Assembly (NCBI GenBank): GCA_963717515.1
Contig: OY970338.1
Location: forward strand, 310,001-374,000
Length of the DNA stretch: 64,000 nt
DNA from: CAYXZQ01 sp963717515
GTDB taxonomy: Archaea > Nanobdellota > Nanobdellia > Woesearchaeales > DSVV01
Direction: 5' to 3'
A program made the position numbers and the translations under genes. Each line of letters begins with the position of its first letter. Within the stretch, counting starts at the first letter, position 1. The notes beneath the pieces are model-generated. The model searched no databases, was not told where the DNA came from, and was given only the letters and a program-made list of their open reading frames with translations. Shown in pieces: positions 36,401 through 44,813 of the stretch.

Positions 36401-36681
36401 ACTGAGAGGCATTTGCTGAATTTCTCTTCATAGCCATTGTAGACCATCCTGAGATTGTTCTCGTTCAGGCTCACAGGTGCGCCGTTGTCATCAGCCATCT
36501 TTGCAGTGACACTCATCTTCAATGAGTCTGTATCCTGGAGAACATTGCTGATGCCATCCTCACCTGTGATGTTGAGCCCGGAAAGGGTCCCTGTGTCGGC
36601 AAAGGCAAAAGAGATATGGAAAGGAATACCGATTACCAGTATCATCATGAAAAGGCCTATCAGCTTCCTTAACCTGTTCAT
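33421..36681 (-). CDS. Large surface protein A of the 7-gene cluster
   Basis: 1086 residues from the ATG at 36681, which forms an ATGA overlap with the stop of the 739-residue gene; a longer frame opens at 36726 but would overlap by 49 bases. Signal peptide: KLIGLFMMILVIGIPFHISFAFA. At least four Ig-like beta domains with Cys pairs follow (DSACSGCNDYCSG, YFYVDSSPP-type starts), then hydrophobic Cys-rich segments (LLQPLCQLFQLLRQLIDGICVLYQG; YVCDLVLCEDC; CSPPCLPGILAKLKTYKAVLITYNVCVN; VVGEFWYLVDEFLKSIIVNYALYGI). The latter half matches the central part of the 1971-residue protein. Likely secreted and partly membrane-embedded. Confidence 0.75.
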   Translation of the reverse strand: MNRLRKLIGLFMMILVIGIPFHISFAFADTGTLSGLNITGEDGISNVLQDTDSLKMSVTAKMADDNGAPVSLNENNLRMVYNGYEEKFSKCLSVGDSFLCQYTSGDREWEPGRKSIQVKLYDNYFFRLDALDGTFYVDSSPPDIKGFDFKMDSANGIEADYDVEDSACSGCNDYCSGIDKIEFTFDGVVKQTLEGGEGCLKSSNITFSPESLGLEEGSTEFCINAYDNFGAKSTSCKNIYIDYNPPEITGLNITYNGLPLKYTSLTPIEAVVSVEISDEASGVSEGSIWGDFSALNTITPDNYRKVSPDCQGTDNSLECTWDVLVDGVDGNVQIFINATDNSGLSAQISKTLNLKLDREAPSIVSIDSGHANDNGTKFLKKDDNTIIAKIDESGAGMGKGEAYLNLYSLNQGYGSVQADSCNYTGGYWYCYWNRLTVAAKQNGQKIEVQVQKLVDDMGNRWQGASGISRQEFVFDDEKPGFVNITIKPLGADIDVLRETDIASVVAYIKEQYSGLESANVLADFSQFNSEINYSTPADSCEEVSDSLWECDWEYSGNYDAAQTAKVSVTATDNAGNTKDSSADGAYGTVYIAKVTNKKADFWEDEAESYDVNKLNRNFLFMSSHGTIIRSGVRLVPLSGRSYVHDFTLTSCQGTLVIPNTEDTLEAYTVKDQFYYPDTDRSDKYALIEIPHYDNNSLYNATGVKILCTGEVIQGRAKNSDVYSPNEMVNVTINVPLTGKLFSSPDISTIDKITEKKSQLDSLNTLINWIDFWVKLLQPLCQLFQLLRQLIDGICVLYQGFAYWQWGSVNSCYFQSWKLDRYWYGYTPEELKGMEGGTMDQKMTKLMEDNAKDHIIPQSTKKYFSFGYVCDLVLCEDCSNFWGDKFGQEMSKTMNGYLHSIYPTPNNDIKDAQFNFDPQKSLIVSVWCSPPCLPGILAKLKTYKAVLITYNVCVNAASVNPNMDVAQCDDYYDTQVCDLVVGEFWYLVDEFLKSIIVNYALYGIKKGLIQLAGCPSDWPSNAVTGSTCTAYKIYATIGWFMKLSETVDTIDQIANHKFFSQSDQDTEDGAKEKITGVTGKDKQFVRQ

Positions 36682-38897
36682 CTGCTTAGCCTCGGCTGTA
36701 TCTTTGCATAATTGAGCTCTGAGCATCCCTGCCTGTGGTCGAGCGGAGTCCCGATATCCTCCATTATCCTCGGAGGGCCCTCGTCAAACACTGAAAATGT
36801 GATTGTGCCGGACTTTTCAAGGTCATCAGCAGTGACTGTCCAGTTGTATACAGCCCCTCCTGAAAAGACAGATGGCAGGAATATGTCCTTGTCAGGGTAG
36901 GTGATGGTCTCTTCTCCTCCGAGCGGACCTGATGAGGTTGTCTTTGACTCGCTGTCCTTCTTTATGGTCATCTCGCCCTGGAACCTCTCATTCCTTATGA
37001 GCATGATGTCGACAGTGTATGTCCCGGGGCCTATGCTTATCTCAGACGTGTTGCGAGGGCTGAAGAATGCAATCGACGGGACAGGCATCTCGCCGTTCTC
37101 TGGGTCGGTCTTGGTCAGCCTAATTATCGCCTGCTCATTACCCTGCATCGATGTCGGTTCGGAATCAGGATGGCATGCAGCGACACCTCCGCTGTCGTCG
37201 ACAACAACACCTGGATTCGGGCCAGCTGTCTCGGACGGAGGCTTGACGAACAGCTTTTCGACATCCACTTTCAGAGGATACACCTTCTCCATCCTGAACG
37301 TCATTGTCCTGTCCTCGCCTGCTTTCGTATCGCCTATCATCTCTGTCCTTGAGAGAAATCCACTGTTGCTGAGCATCAGCAGGCCTCCGCCCTGGCACTG
37401 CGGAAACCTGGACTCGAATATCCCCTGCCTGCTCGACCCCATGAAGCACCTGTCAGCAAACGGTGTCAGGTTCATGAGGGTCCCGTTCGGGTAGTATTCA
37501 TATATCACCTGCGGGCCGCACTGGAAATACACATTGACACCGTCGATGCCGTTATTGTCCTGGTCGACAATATTGAGCTTGATGTCGCCGCTCAACCTCT
37601 GCTCGGGTTCGCATTCTGACTTCACGTCAGGCTTCTGGATCTCGCCGAACACGTCAGAGTACCTCACCCTCGGGAAATTGTCCTTGAGGACCACCTGGAT
37701 TGGAAACTGGAACAAGTAGTCCTTGTTGTCGATCTTCGAGCCTGAATCTGTCAGGGTCACGAGGAGCGGATACTTCAGGCTGTAATAGAACTCATACTCA
37801 AGCATGCATATCTTGGAAAAGACCAGGTCGACTGCAAAGCTTTTCGGCTCAAGGAGGCCGTGCCTCCCGAAATCAAGCTCCATGGGAAAACTGTCCCAAT
37901 ATCCCATATTGACATTTATCAGCGGGTAGCTGTCACCTGAAACATTGTATATCATCCCGTCATAGACGCCCTGCCTTATCTGGCGGTTGCCTTCGTTCGG
38001 GTCGTCGATGCTTATTGGCTCGAAATTTGTCCGGGCAATCCTTAGGTATGGGGTGTTGGCGACAAGCACCTCTTTCATGTCATCGTAGACGTCATTATAA
38101 AGCCAGTAGACTTCATCAGAGCAGGGCTTGAACTCAAGCCCGCCGTACATAGGAGGGAGGTAATCCTTATTTACCCTGGAATAGATGGATATCAGGTTCT
38201 GGGTATCCCTCTCAAGGAATACTGTCTGCATCTCATAGTCCCTTATCTGTTTTGCAAGCCTGTAGACCCTTGCAAGCCTCACAGGTATGGTCGCATAGAA
38301 TTCCGACTTGGTCTCCATCCTGTCATCAGGGTAATATATGTTCAATGGATAATTCAGCCTGACACTGACAGCGCTCTCAGTGAACATGACTGTGGCATTC
38401 AGGACACCACACTCAGCAACATCTATGCCCTGGGCATCAAACACGCTGAAGCTGTCCAGACAGGAATCCAGGTTGTCCTCTATATACTGTTCAAGGCTGG
38501 ACTGGATAGAGCCGTCGCCGTCATATTCCTTCTCGAGGGGCGGCATGCCAGTCCTGTCAGGACCGTTCTCTGTCTGGTAGAGCCAGTAAGGGAGCATAAG
38601 CTTCCCCCCCTGCATAGAAAGGAATTCCGAGTTGAAAGGGTCAAGCTGTGCAATGTTCGGGTCTGCACCTGCGGGGCTATCGATAAAACCCCCTTTCTGT
38701 CCGAGCTCGATCAGTGCGTCTGATGAGACCTGCTCCAGGCACTGTGTCACATATGCCTCGACCTGGTCATTCTGGACATTGGGATTGGCCGGTCCGTTTG
38801 ACTGTGACCTGATATAGAGTATGAGGAATGTCGAGAACAAAATGACTATTCCCAGGATTATGAAAATCGTCACCTGTCCTCTTTTTTTTTGCTTCAT
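36678..38897 (-). CDS. Pilin-like anchored surface protein A
   Basis: 739 residues. N-terminus KKRG-QVTIFIILGIVILFSTFLILYI has the type IV prepilin form (basic, Gly, then a hydrophobic helix with Gln +1). The outer part contains CLEQ, GGFIDSP, PYWLY, NLDSCLDSF, SLKYPLLVTLTD, and a carboxypeptidase-regulatory-like domain with FPQCQGGG followed by YPLKVDV; each has a counterpart in the 642-residue protein. A further C-terminal beta domain is specific to this one. One base separates it from the preceding membrane gene. Its size, far larger than a normal pilin, argues for an anchored scaffold rather than a filament subunit. Confidence 0.75.
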   Translation of the reverse strand: MKQKKRGQVTIFIILGIVILFSTFLILYIRSQSNGPANPNVQNDQVEAYVTQCLEQVSSDALIELGQKGGFIDSPAGADPNIAQLDPFNSEFLSMQGGKLMLPYWLYQTENGPDRTGMPPLEKEYDGDGSIQSSLEQYIEDNLDSCLDSFSVFDAQGIDVAECGVLNATVMFTESAVSVRLNYPLNIYYPDDRMETKSEFYATIPVRLARVYRLAKQIRDYEMQTVFLERDTQNLISIYSRVNKDYLPPMYGGLEFKPCSDEVYWLYNDVYDDMKEVLVANTPYLRIARTNFEPISIDDPNEGNRQIRQGVYDGMIYNVSGDSYPLINVNMGYWDSFPMELDFGRHGLLEPKSFAVDLVFSKICMLEYEFYYSLKYPLLVTLTDSGSKIDNKDYLFQFPIQVVLKDNFPRVRYSDVFGEIQKPDVKSECEPEQRLSGDIKLNIVDQDNNGIDGVNVYFQCGPQVIYEYYPNGTLMNLTPFADRCFMGSSRQGIFESRFPQCQGGGLLMLSNSGFLSRTEMIGDTKAGEDRTMTFRMEKVYPLKVDVEKLFVKPPSETAGPNPGVVVDDSGGVAACHPDSEPTSMQGNEQAIIRLTKTDPENGEMPVPSIAFFSPRNTSEISIGPGTYTVDIMLIRNERFQGEMTIKKDSESKTTSSGPLGGEETITYPDKDIFLPSVFSGGAVYNWTVTADDLEKSGTITFSVFDEGPPRIMEDIGTPLDHRQGCSELNYAKIQPRLSR

Positions 38898-38898
38898 C

Positions 38899-39687
38899 TT
38901 ATCCTGCTGCCTGGTAGCATGCGAACCTGTAGAACCGAGAGTCGATCCTGCTGCATATGTTTGAGATGTATTGCTGGCCTGAAAATTTGGTCACGACAGA
39001 TACAAGGCAGAGATCATGGTCTTTTCCTGCATCTTCACAGTAGAAAAGGGACTCTGTCAGGGTCTGCTCATTTATGCTCTTCATCATAGAATCGATTGAA
39101 CTAGTAATCCTCAATGAAAAATTCACAGCTGCACCTGCAAGTATCATGAAGAACAGGAACAGGAAACAGTAGATTGAATATGTGAATACCTTGTCAGTTG
39201 TCCTGTTCACCGAGTAATTCTCCATCGTGAAGAAATAAGATCGGCTTGATATTAAATACCAGAATGTAACACCATTTACAAGTATCGTGATGATTATCAG
39301 AGGCACTATTATCGCTGTTATTATTTCCAGCCTCGGATCCTTTATGCCGCTCCAGAGGACCAGGGTTATGGCTGAGCTCAATAATGACAGGAAATATAGT
39401 GAAAGCGCGATGTAATAGGTCAACCATAGCCTTTTCAGAAGCCCGTATATGACAAACAGCAGGAGGAAGAATACAGCCAGGTTGATTGTCTTTGCAAGAA
39501 GACCTACGACCTCTTTTCCGAAGAATATTGTGATATCCGACGACAGCAGCATGATGAGATAGAACACAGACAGAAGTATCGAGTAATAAATCAGCACCCT
39601 CATGCCCTTGGGAATCTCGGCTCTGGTCAGGGCTTTCCTCCTGGAATTAGTCTTCTCACTACCCCTTTTCTTCACTCTTTTGCCCAC
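38899..39687 (-). CDS. Polytopic membrane protein A, first gene of the surface cluster
   Basis: 262 residues, basic N-terminus (KRVKKRGSEKTNSRRK) and five to six hydrophobic segments, with a Cys-bearing outer C-terminal tail (FYCEDAGKDHDLC...NICSRIDSRFYRFACY). No family recognised. GTG start; TATA CTATATATATATCC at about 39709-39722 gives a leaderless transcript that should run through the next three genes. It may anchor or assemble the pilin-like protein encoded one base downstream. Confidence 0.7.
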   Translation of the reverse strand: MGKRVKKRGSEKTNSRRKALTRAEIPKGMRVLIYYSILLSVFYLIMLLSSDITIFFGKEVVGLLAKTINLAVFFLLLFVIYGLLKRLWLTYYIALSLYFLSLLSSAITLVLWSGIKDPRLEIITAIIVPLIIITILVNGVTFWYLISSRSYFFTMENYSVNRTTDKVFTYSIYCFLFLFFMILAGAAVNFSLRITSSIDSMMKSINEQTLTESLFYCEDAGKDHDLCLVSVVTKFSGQQYISNICSRIDSRFYRFACYQAAG

Positions 39688-39754
39688 TTTAAGGATTTTC
39701 CCTGTGTATGGATATATATATAGTTTGCGTTTTTCTTAAAGGAGGAAGAATTCT

Positions 39755-41665
39755 CTAGACATCGATGTTCCTGGCCTCGAGTGCATGCGCTTCGATGAAC
39801 GCCTTTCTCGGCTCGACCTGGTCGCCCATGAGGACAGTGAATATCTCGTCAGCCGCGACTGCATCCTCGACTGTTATCTTCTTTAGCCTTCTGTTCTCCG
39901 GGTTGAGTGTAGTGCTCCAGAGCTGTTCAGGGTTCATCTCCCCCAGACCCTTATACCTCTGTATGGTCGTTCCCTCTTTTCCTACCTGCTTGATGAGCTG
40001 GAAGAGCTCATTGTCATTATAGACATAGTGCATGCTCTTGCCTTTCTTTAGGCTGTAGAGCGGCGGCATCGCAAGATAAAGGTAGCCGTTGTCGATTATC
40101 GGTGTGAGGTATCTGTAGAAGAATGTAAGCAGGAGGCAGGATATGTGCTGGCCATCCACGTCAGCATCTGTCATGATGACAACCTTGTGATATCTCAGGT
40201 TCTCAATCTTGAAATCCTCGCCAATGCCTGTCCCGAGTGCTGAAACGAGCACCACTATCTCATTACTGAGGAGAATCTTGTTAAGCCTTGCCTTCTCGAC
40301 ATTGAGTATCTTTCCCCTCAGAGGGAGTATTGCCTGGAAATGCCTGTCCCTGCCCTGCCTTGCGCTTCCGCCTGCAGAATCGCCCTCTACTATGAATATC
40401 TCGGATTTTGCAGGGTCCCTCTCCTGGCAGTCTGAGAGCTTTCCCGGAAGAGATGATGAGTCCAGGACGGATTTTCTCCTTGTCAGTTCCCTTGCCTTTC
40501 TTGCCGCTTCCCTTGCGTGGGCAGCACCTACAAGCTTTCCGACGATGACCTTTGCCTCACGGGGATTCTCCTCCATGAACCTCCCAAGCTCTGAGGTTAT
40601 TACAGAATCGACAATCCCCTTGACCTCACTGTTGCCGAGCTTTGCCTTAGTCTGGCCCTCGAACTGAGGATTGTGGAGCTTGACTGATATCACTGCACAG
40701 AGCCCTTCCCTGACATCATCGCTCGTCAGCTTGATTCCCTTGGCCAGCCCTGCCTTCTCTGCATAATTGTTCATGAGCCTCGTCATCGCGGTCTTGAATC
40801 CTGAGAGATGGGTCCCCCCATCTATGGTGTTTATATTGTTTGCGAATGTGAAAAGAGTCTCCTGGTACCTGTCATTGTACTGAAGCGCTATCTCGACGAC
40901 GAGGTCATTTTTCGACTTTTCAAAGCTGATGACATCATGCAGCGTTGTCTTGTTCTTGTTGAGGTATTCAATGAACGACCTTATCCCTCCGTCATACCTG
41001 AAGACCTTTTCCTTATTGTCTCTCTCATCCTTGATCGATATCTGCAGTCCCTTGTTGAGGAATGCAAGCTCCCTGAGCCTTGATGTGATTGTCTCGAAAT
41101 GAAAATCAGTGGTCTCGAATATCCCAGGATCCGGCTTGAACCTTATCACAGTCCCCCTCTTGTCAGTCTTTCCTGTCTCCTCCAGCTTGGATACAGCCTT
41201 TCCTTTCTGGTATTTCTGCATATATATTATTCCCGAGCGCCTGATCTTCACAACAAGTGATGAGGAAAGCGCATTGACAACACTGACCCCGACACCGTGA
41301 AGGCCACCAGAGACCTTGTACGCCTTGGCATCGAATTTCCCACCTGCATGCAGTTTTGTCAGCACGACCTGGACTGCCGGCAGATTGAGCTTCGGATGGA
41401 TATCTATTGGGATCCCCCTGCCGTCGTCGATGACTGTGACGCTCTTGTCATCATGGATGACAACAGAAATCTTTGAACAGTAGCCAGCTAGCGCCTCATC
41501 AATCGAGTTGTCGACGCATTCATATATGAGGTGGTGGAGTCCTTTGACTGAAGTGTCACCGATGTACATCCCGGGCCTTTTTCTTACAGCCTCAATCCCG
41601 CCAAGAACCTGTATCTCCTTTGCATCATATCCCTGCTCTACTGCCTGATCTTCTTCTTTATCCAT
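39755..41665 (-). CDS. gyrB: DNA gyrase subunit B
   Basis: 636 residues, the usual length for short GyrB. GHKL ATPase motifs: YECVDNSIDEALAG, VIDDGRGIPIDIHP, VSGGLHGVGVSVVNALS. Toprim motifs: IVEGDSAGGSARQGRDR, PLRGKILNVEKA, MTDADVDGQHI. The C-terminal QRYKGLGEMNPEQLW is present. It introduces negative supercoils with GyrA, which is not in this window. Gyrase is of bacterial origin but is found in several archaeal groups. TATA AACTATATATACTTT at about 41684-41698 suits a leaderless start. Confidence 0.97.
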   Translation of the reverse strand: MDKEEDQAVEQGYDAKEIQVLGGIEAVRKRPGMYIGDTSVKGLHHLIYECVDNSIDEALAGYCSKISVVIHDDKSVTVIDDGRGIPIDIHPKLNLPAVQVVLTKLHAGGKFDAKAYKVSGGLHGVGVSVVNALSSSLVVKIRRSGIIYMQKYQKGKAVSKLEETGKTDKRGTVIRFKPDPGIFETTDFHFETITSRLRELAFLNKGLQISIKDERDNKEKVFRYDGGIRSFIEYLNKNKTTLHDVISFEKSKNDLVVEIALQYNDRYQETLFTFANNINTIDGGTHLSGFKTAMTRLMNNYAEKAGLAKGIKLTSDDVREGLCAVISVKLHNPQFEGQTKAKLGNSEVKGIVDSVITSELGRFMEENPREAKVIVGKLVGAAHAREAARKARELTRRKSVLDSSSLPGKLSDCQERDPAKSEIFIVEGDSAGGSARQGRDRHFQAILPLRGKILNVEKARLNKILLSNEIVVLVSALGTGIGEDFKIENLRYHKVVIMTDADVDGQHISCLLLTFFYRYLTPIIDNGYLYLAMPPLYSLKKGKSMHYVYNDNELFQLIKQVGKEGTTIQRYKGLGEMNPEQLWSTTLNPENRRLKKITVEDAVAADEIFTVLMGDQVEPRKAFIEAHALEARNIDV

Positions 41666-41861
41666 GGAAAACCGAATTCTCCAAAGTATATATAGTTTTC
41701 GGTTTAAGACGGTGAGCAGAGAGGCTGTAGTCCATGAATTTTAGGGTTTCAGACGCTTTCTTTTGCTGGTGAAAACAAGCGGTTTAATCCACCAATTTTT
41801 TATCCCTTATTGGTGATAAATATAGAAAAATATTTAAATGAGTTCAAATATTAAGCTTAAG

Positions 41862-42260
41862 ATGGAATCGAAAACAGGAATTGATATTGAGCAAGACATG
41901 GGTGCTATATATTGCATAGGGCTGGTCCATTCTTATCCCCCTACCCAGAAGATAGTTAAGGACATCTTGCTCAATGATCTGACCCAAAGGATAAAAGTGA
42001 TTGATATGAATCCGAAAGATCTTGGAATGTCTGTCCATCAATATAATATTGACCTTCTGATAACCAACCCTCTTGGGTTATATGAGAGCCAGGCAACAAA
42101 CGGGCGATGGTACTCAAAAGATGGCGAATATGATCTAGAGATCAATGGCAAACCAGTCAGGACATTTATCATCAATGATATTAAATATAATTCCTTTATT
42201 GAGTATGTAAACAGCATCATAGAAAAGACAAAAGATCCCAGAATCATCTCAGCACGATAA
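41862..42260 (+). CDS. Unknown cytosolic protein
   Basis: 132 residues from the ATG at 41862, chosen because TATTTAAAT at 41830-41839 is 25 or so bases upstream; an ATG at 41838 overlaps that box. No signal, no membrane segment, no recognised domain. The N-terminal part alternates strand and helix (IYCIGLVHSYPPTQKIVKDILLND). Its end overlaps the convergent regulator gene by 17 bases. Upstream, CACCAAT can pair with ATTGGTG (about 41789-41814). Confidence 0.55.
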   Translation: MESKTGIDIEQDMGAIYCIGLVHSYPPTQKIVKDILLNDLTQRIKVIDMNPKDLGMSVHQYNIDLLITNPLGLYESQATNGRWYSKDGEYDLEINGKPVRTFIINDIKYNSFIEYVNSIIEKTKDPRIISAR

Positions 42261-42903
42261 CATTTCCCCTTCCTTTCTTTATCTTCTTCACTATCCCCTT
42301 ATTCTCAAGCTCTGTGAGCACAAGGGATATCTTCGCTTCAGACATAGGGACCTCTCTGCGGATCTCCTTCTGGGTCATCCTCTTATTTTTCTTCAGGAGA
42401 GAGAGGACCATGGCAAAGACCTCATCTTCGCTCTCTTCTTCAGGAGACTTTCTCTTTTTCCTGTAGAACCACAATGCAGCAAACAATATCGCAATGAAGA
42501 GCAATCCAAGCAGGACAGGAAGCATGAGGCTGTTTTTAGGTTCCTTTGCGACATCGCTCACATCGACATTGATACCCTCAGCCAGCCTCTCCTCATCGTC
42601 AAATGAAGGGAAGAGTATAATGTCGTACTGAAAACTGCCGTCACCAGTGATGTTTATCTCCTCATCGGCATGATATCGCTGGAATGTATCTGAAATGTAA
42701 TCAGCTGTCAGGTTATAGGTCCCGGGCGGCAGATCGAATTGATAGTATCCATCCTTTGATATGAACTTCTGCACAGGGGTGGAATCGACCTGCAGGACAA
42801 CGTCTTTTACAGATTCAAGCATATTATCGTAAGTATTCCCGCTAATCTGGGCTGCATGGACTGTCGGGATGAGCAGCAGGAGGATGAGGAGATAAGGTCT
42901 CAT
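42244..42903 (-). CDS. Transmembrane winged-helix regulator
   Basis: 219 residues. Order: signal peptide (1-18), an outer carboxypeptidase-regulatory-like beta domain (QISGNTYDNMLESVKDVVLQVD...DGYYQFDLPPGTYNLTADY), one transmembrane helix (LMLPVLLGLLFIAILFAALWFY), an acidic linker and a cytoplasmic winged helix (MTQKEIRREVPMSEAKISLVLTELENKGIVKKIKKGRGNVIVL). This layout links an outside sensor to a DNA-binding domain in one chain. TATA ATATTTATAATAATG (42923-42935 region) allows a leaderless start. Confidence 0.8.
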   Translation of the reverse strand: MRPYLLILLLLIPTVHAAQISGNTYDNMLESVKDVVLQVDSTPVQKFISKDGYYQFDLPPGTYNLTADYISDTFQRYHADEEINITGDGSFQYDIILFPSFDDEERLAEGINVDVSDVAKEPKNSLMLPVLLGLLFIAILFAALWFYRKKRKSPEEESEDEVFAMVLSLLKKNKRMTQKEIRREVPMSEAKISLVLTELENKGIVKKIKKGRGNVIVLR

Positions 42904-43209
42904 GAGTCCATGGCAATTGTCATTATTATAAATATTTTTTCATGGGTGGGTCTTACTCATTTTTTTTGGCTATCAGGGCTTATCCTGGAAAAAAAGCCCG
43001 AAAACGCACTCCTTCCAAAAAAATAAGGTCCCCTAAAGCCCTGTAAAGCTTTGCAAGGGATTATTATGGATTTCTGCAAGAAGATTATAAAGTATCTTTA
43101 TAAAATACTTCTGCTGCATAATGTATATGCCAATTTGAGCAGAATTCAATTCCGCTCAATTTTTTTTCGGCAATATACAGCGGAACACAGGAAAGGAGGA
43201 CCATGAAAA
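42904..43209. promoter_or_regulatory. Intergenic region with hairpins and an attenuator-like terminator
   Basis: Divergent promoters. For the plus gene, CTTTATAAAATAC (about 43096-43108) predicts a start near 43125. Within its leader, GAGC-A-GAAT / ATTC-C-GCTC (43137-43157) followed by eight T (43160-43167) has the form of an intrinsic terminator 43 bases before the start codon. Upstream of the promoter are two hairpins: GGGCTT/AAGCCC (about 42976-42999) and CCCTGTAA/TTGCAAGGG (43039-43060). GGAGGA at about 43195 is the ribosome site. Confidence 0.5.
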
Positions 43210-44724
43210 ATGATGAAAAAGACATTCGCAATTCTGATATTGGGGCTGTTTGTCCTTGGAGGACTAGCACTAGCTAAAGAAAATGGTAATACAGGGAATA
43301 ACAATGTAAAGAACAGCGATGCAAACGGATTTGTCAAGAGCACAAGCAGGGCTGTTGCCGACCCTCCTGACAATGGCAGGAATGATGCCCAGAATCTGAA
43401 CCGAGGCATGAATGTCATTGCAACAGCTGCAAAAGAAAAGACCAGGGTCATCAACACAATCCATAAACTGGAAAATTTCAGGAAACGCGTCTTAACCCCA
43501 GCTAATATCAAGAAGATGGAGGATAATTTCCAGGCTGCAAAGAATAGGTTCATGAATGCTGTAAACAACCATTCCCAGAGGAAAAGCCAGTGGATACTAG
43601 CAAGGGACAGATACAACAAGGCATGCAGAAACAATGCTGATTCTGTGGAATGCCAGAAGCTGTTGAACGATTCAATAGATAGGGCGAGACAGTATCTTGA
43701 GAACAGTGCAAACCTGGCTATAAGCTATCTTGAACAGGTGAAAGACAAGGTTGACAGCACTGACAGCATATCTGATGACAGGGCAGCAGAGATCGACAGC
43801 GATATTGACAAATACATAAACCAACTCAATGACGTGCTTGATGACCTCAATAATGCCGATACAAAGGATGAGATAAAGGCAGATGCCAAGAAGATAGATG
43901 ACATCTGGAAAAATGCAAGGTTCAGGGTCAGGTCATATGCTGCATACATGCTAGGCTCCAAGGTGATGTCACTCAGCCTCAGGAGCGATAATCTTGCAGA
44001 TAGGCTTGACTGCTATCTCTCTGAGATAAAGGACCAGGGCAACGACATAGGCAACCTCCAGGACAAGGTCGATGAGTTCAATTCAGAGATATCTGATTCC
44101 AGGACTGCATGGGATGAGGCTGACCAGCTGTATGAGGAAATGAGAGTTCTCATGAAAGCTGATGACAGGGACACCCAGGCAATAAGGAACAAGGCGGACG
44201 AGATCAAGGACAAGGTCGCAGAAGCGCATGATTCCCTTAGAAAGGCCCAGGCTCTGCTTACACAGATATTCAGGGAGATAAGGTCATACAAGGTCAATAT
44301 AGCAAGCTGCAATGGCGTCGCAAACGGAAATGCCTGTGACAATGACAACGACTGCAGTGCGAACCAGGTCTGCAACAGCGGCAGTTGCAAGGCTGCAGAA
44401 GTGAACGACTACAAATACTGCATCGACACATGCAAGGATGACAAAAGCTCATGCCTTGAGGGTGATGACTATGCCAATGAGGAGAGCCAGGCAGGTTTCT
44501 GCAAGGACGAGTACAACAGCTGCGCAGACTCATGCGCAGATGCAGCAAACATGGTATGCAACGACGCTTATGATGACTGTGCAGGCAATTGCAGCGATGG
44601 CAAAGAGACCTGTCTTCATGGTGATGACTATGCCAACGAGGAGAGCCAGGCTGATTTCTGCATTGATGAGTACGATGACTGCATAGGTGTCTGCACAGAT
44701 GACAAGGAAAATTGTATAGTCTGA
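43210..44724 (+). CDS. Secreted coiled-coil protein with Cys-rich tail repeats
   Basis: 504 residues. Signal peptide KKTFAILILGLFVLGGLALA, a long helical body with heptad-like charged repeats (about 80-390), then a Cys-rich tail with a DNDCSANQVCNSGSC knot-like unit and two copies of a unit around GDDYANEESQ flanked by CxxxC pairs. No C-terminal membrane helix or anchor, so it is probably released or held by other proteins. Resembles no enzyme; a structural or adhesive envelope role is inferred. Confidence 0.7.
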   Translation: MMKKTFAILILGLFVLGGLALAKENGNTGNNNVKNSDANGFVKSTSRAVADPPDNGRNDAQNLNRGMNVIATAAKEKTRVINTIHKLENFRKRVLTPANIKKMEDNFQAAKNRFMNAVNNHSQRKSQWILARDRYNKACRNNADSVECQKLLNDSIDRARQYLENSANLAISYLEQVKDKVDSTDSISDDRAAEIDSDIDKYINQLNDVLDDLNNADTKDEIKADAKKIDDIWKNARFRVRSYAAYMLGSKVMSLSLRSDNLADRLDCYLSEIKDQGNDIGNLQDKVDEFNSEISDSRTAWDEADQLYEEMRVLMKADDRDTQAIRNKADEIKDKVAEAHDSLRKAQALLTQIFREIRSYKVNIASCNGVANGNACDNDNDCSANQVCNSGSCKAAEVNDYKYCIDTCKDDKSSCLEGDDYANEESQAGFCKDEYNSCADSCADAANMVCNDAYDDCAGNCSDGKETCLHGDDYANEESQADFCIDEYDDCIGVCTDDKENCIV

Positions 44725-44813
44725 TGTTCTTTCTTTTTTTTCTTTAAATTTTCCAAAAGCTTTAAATACTTGAATTCTCAGAAATTCTCCTAAGATAGTT
44801 CAGAGGCTGATTC

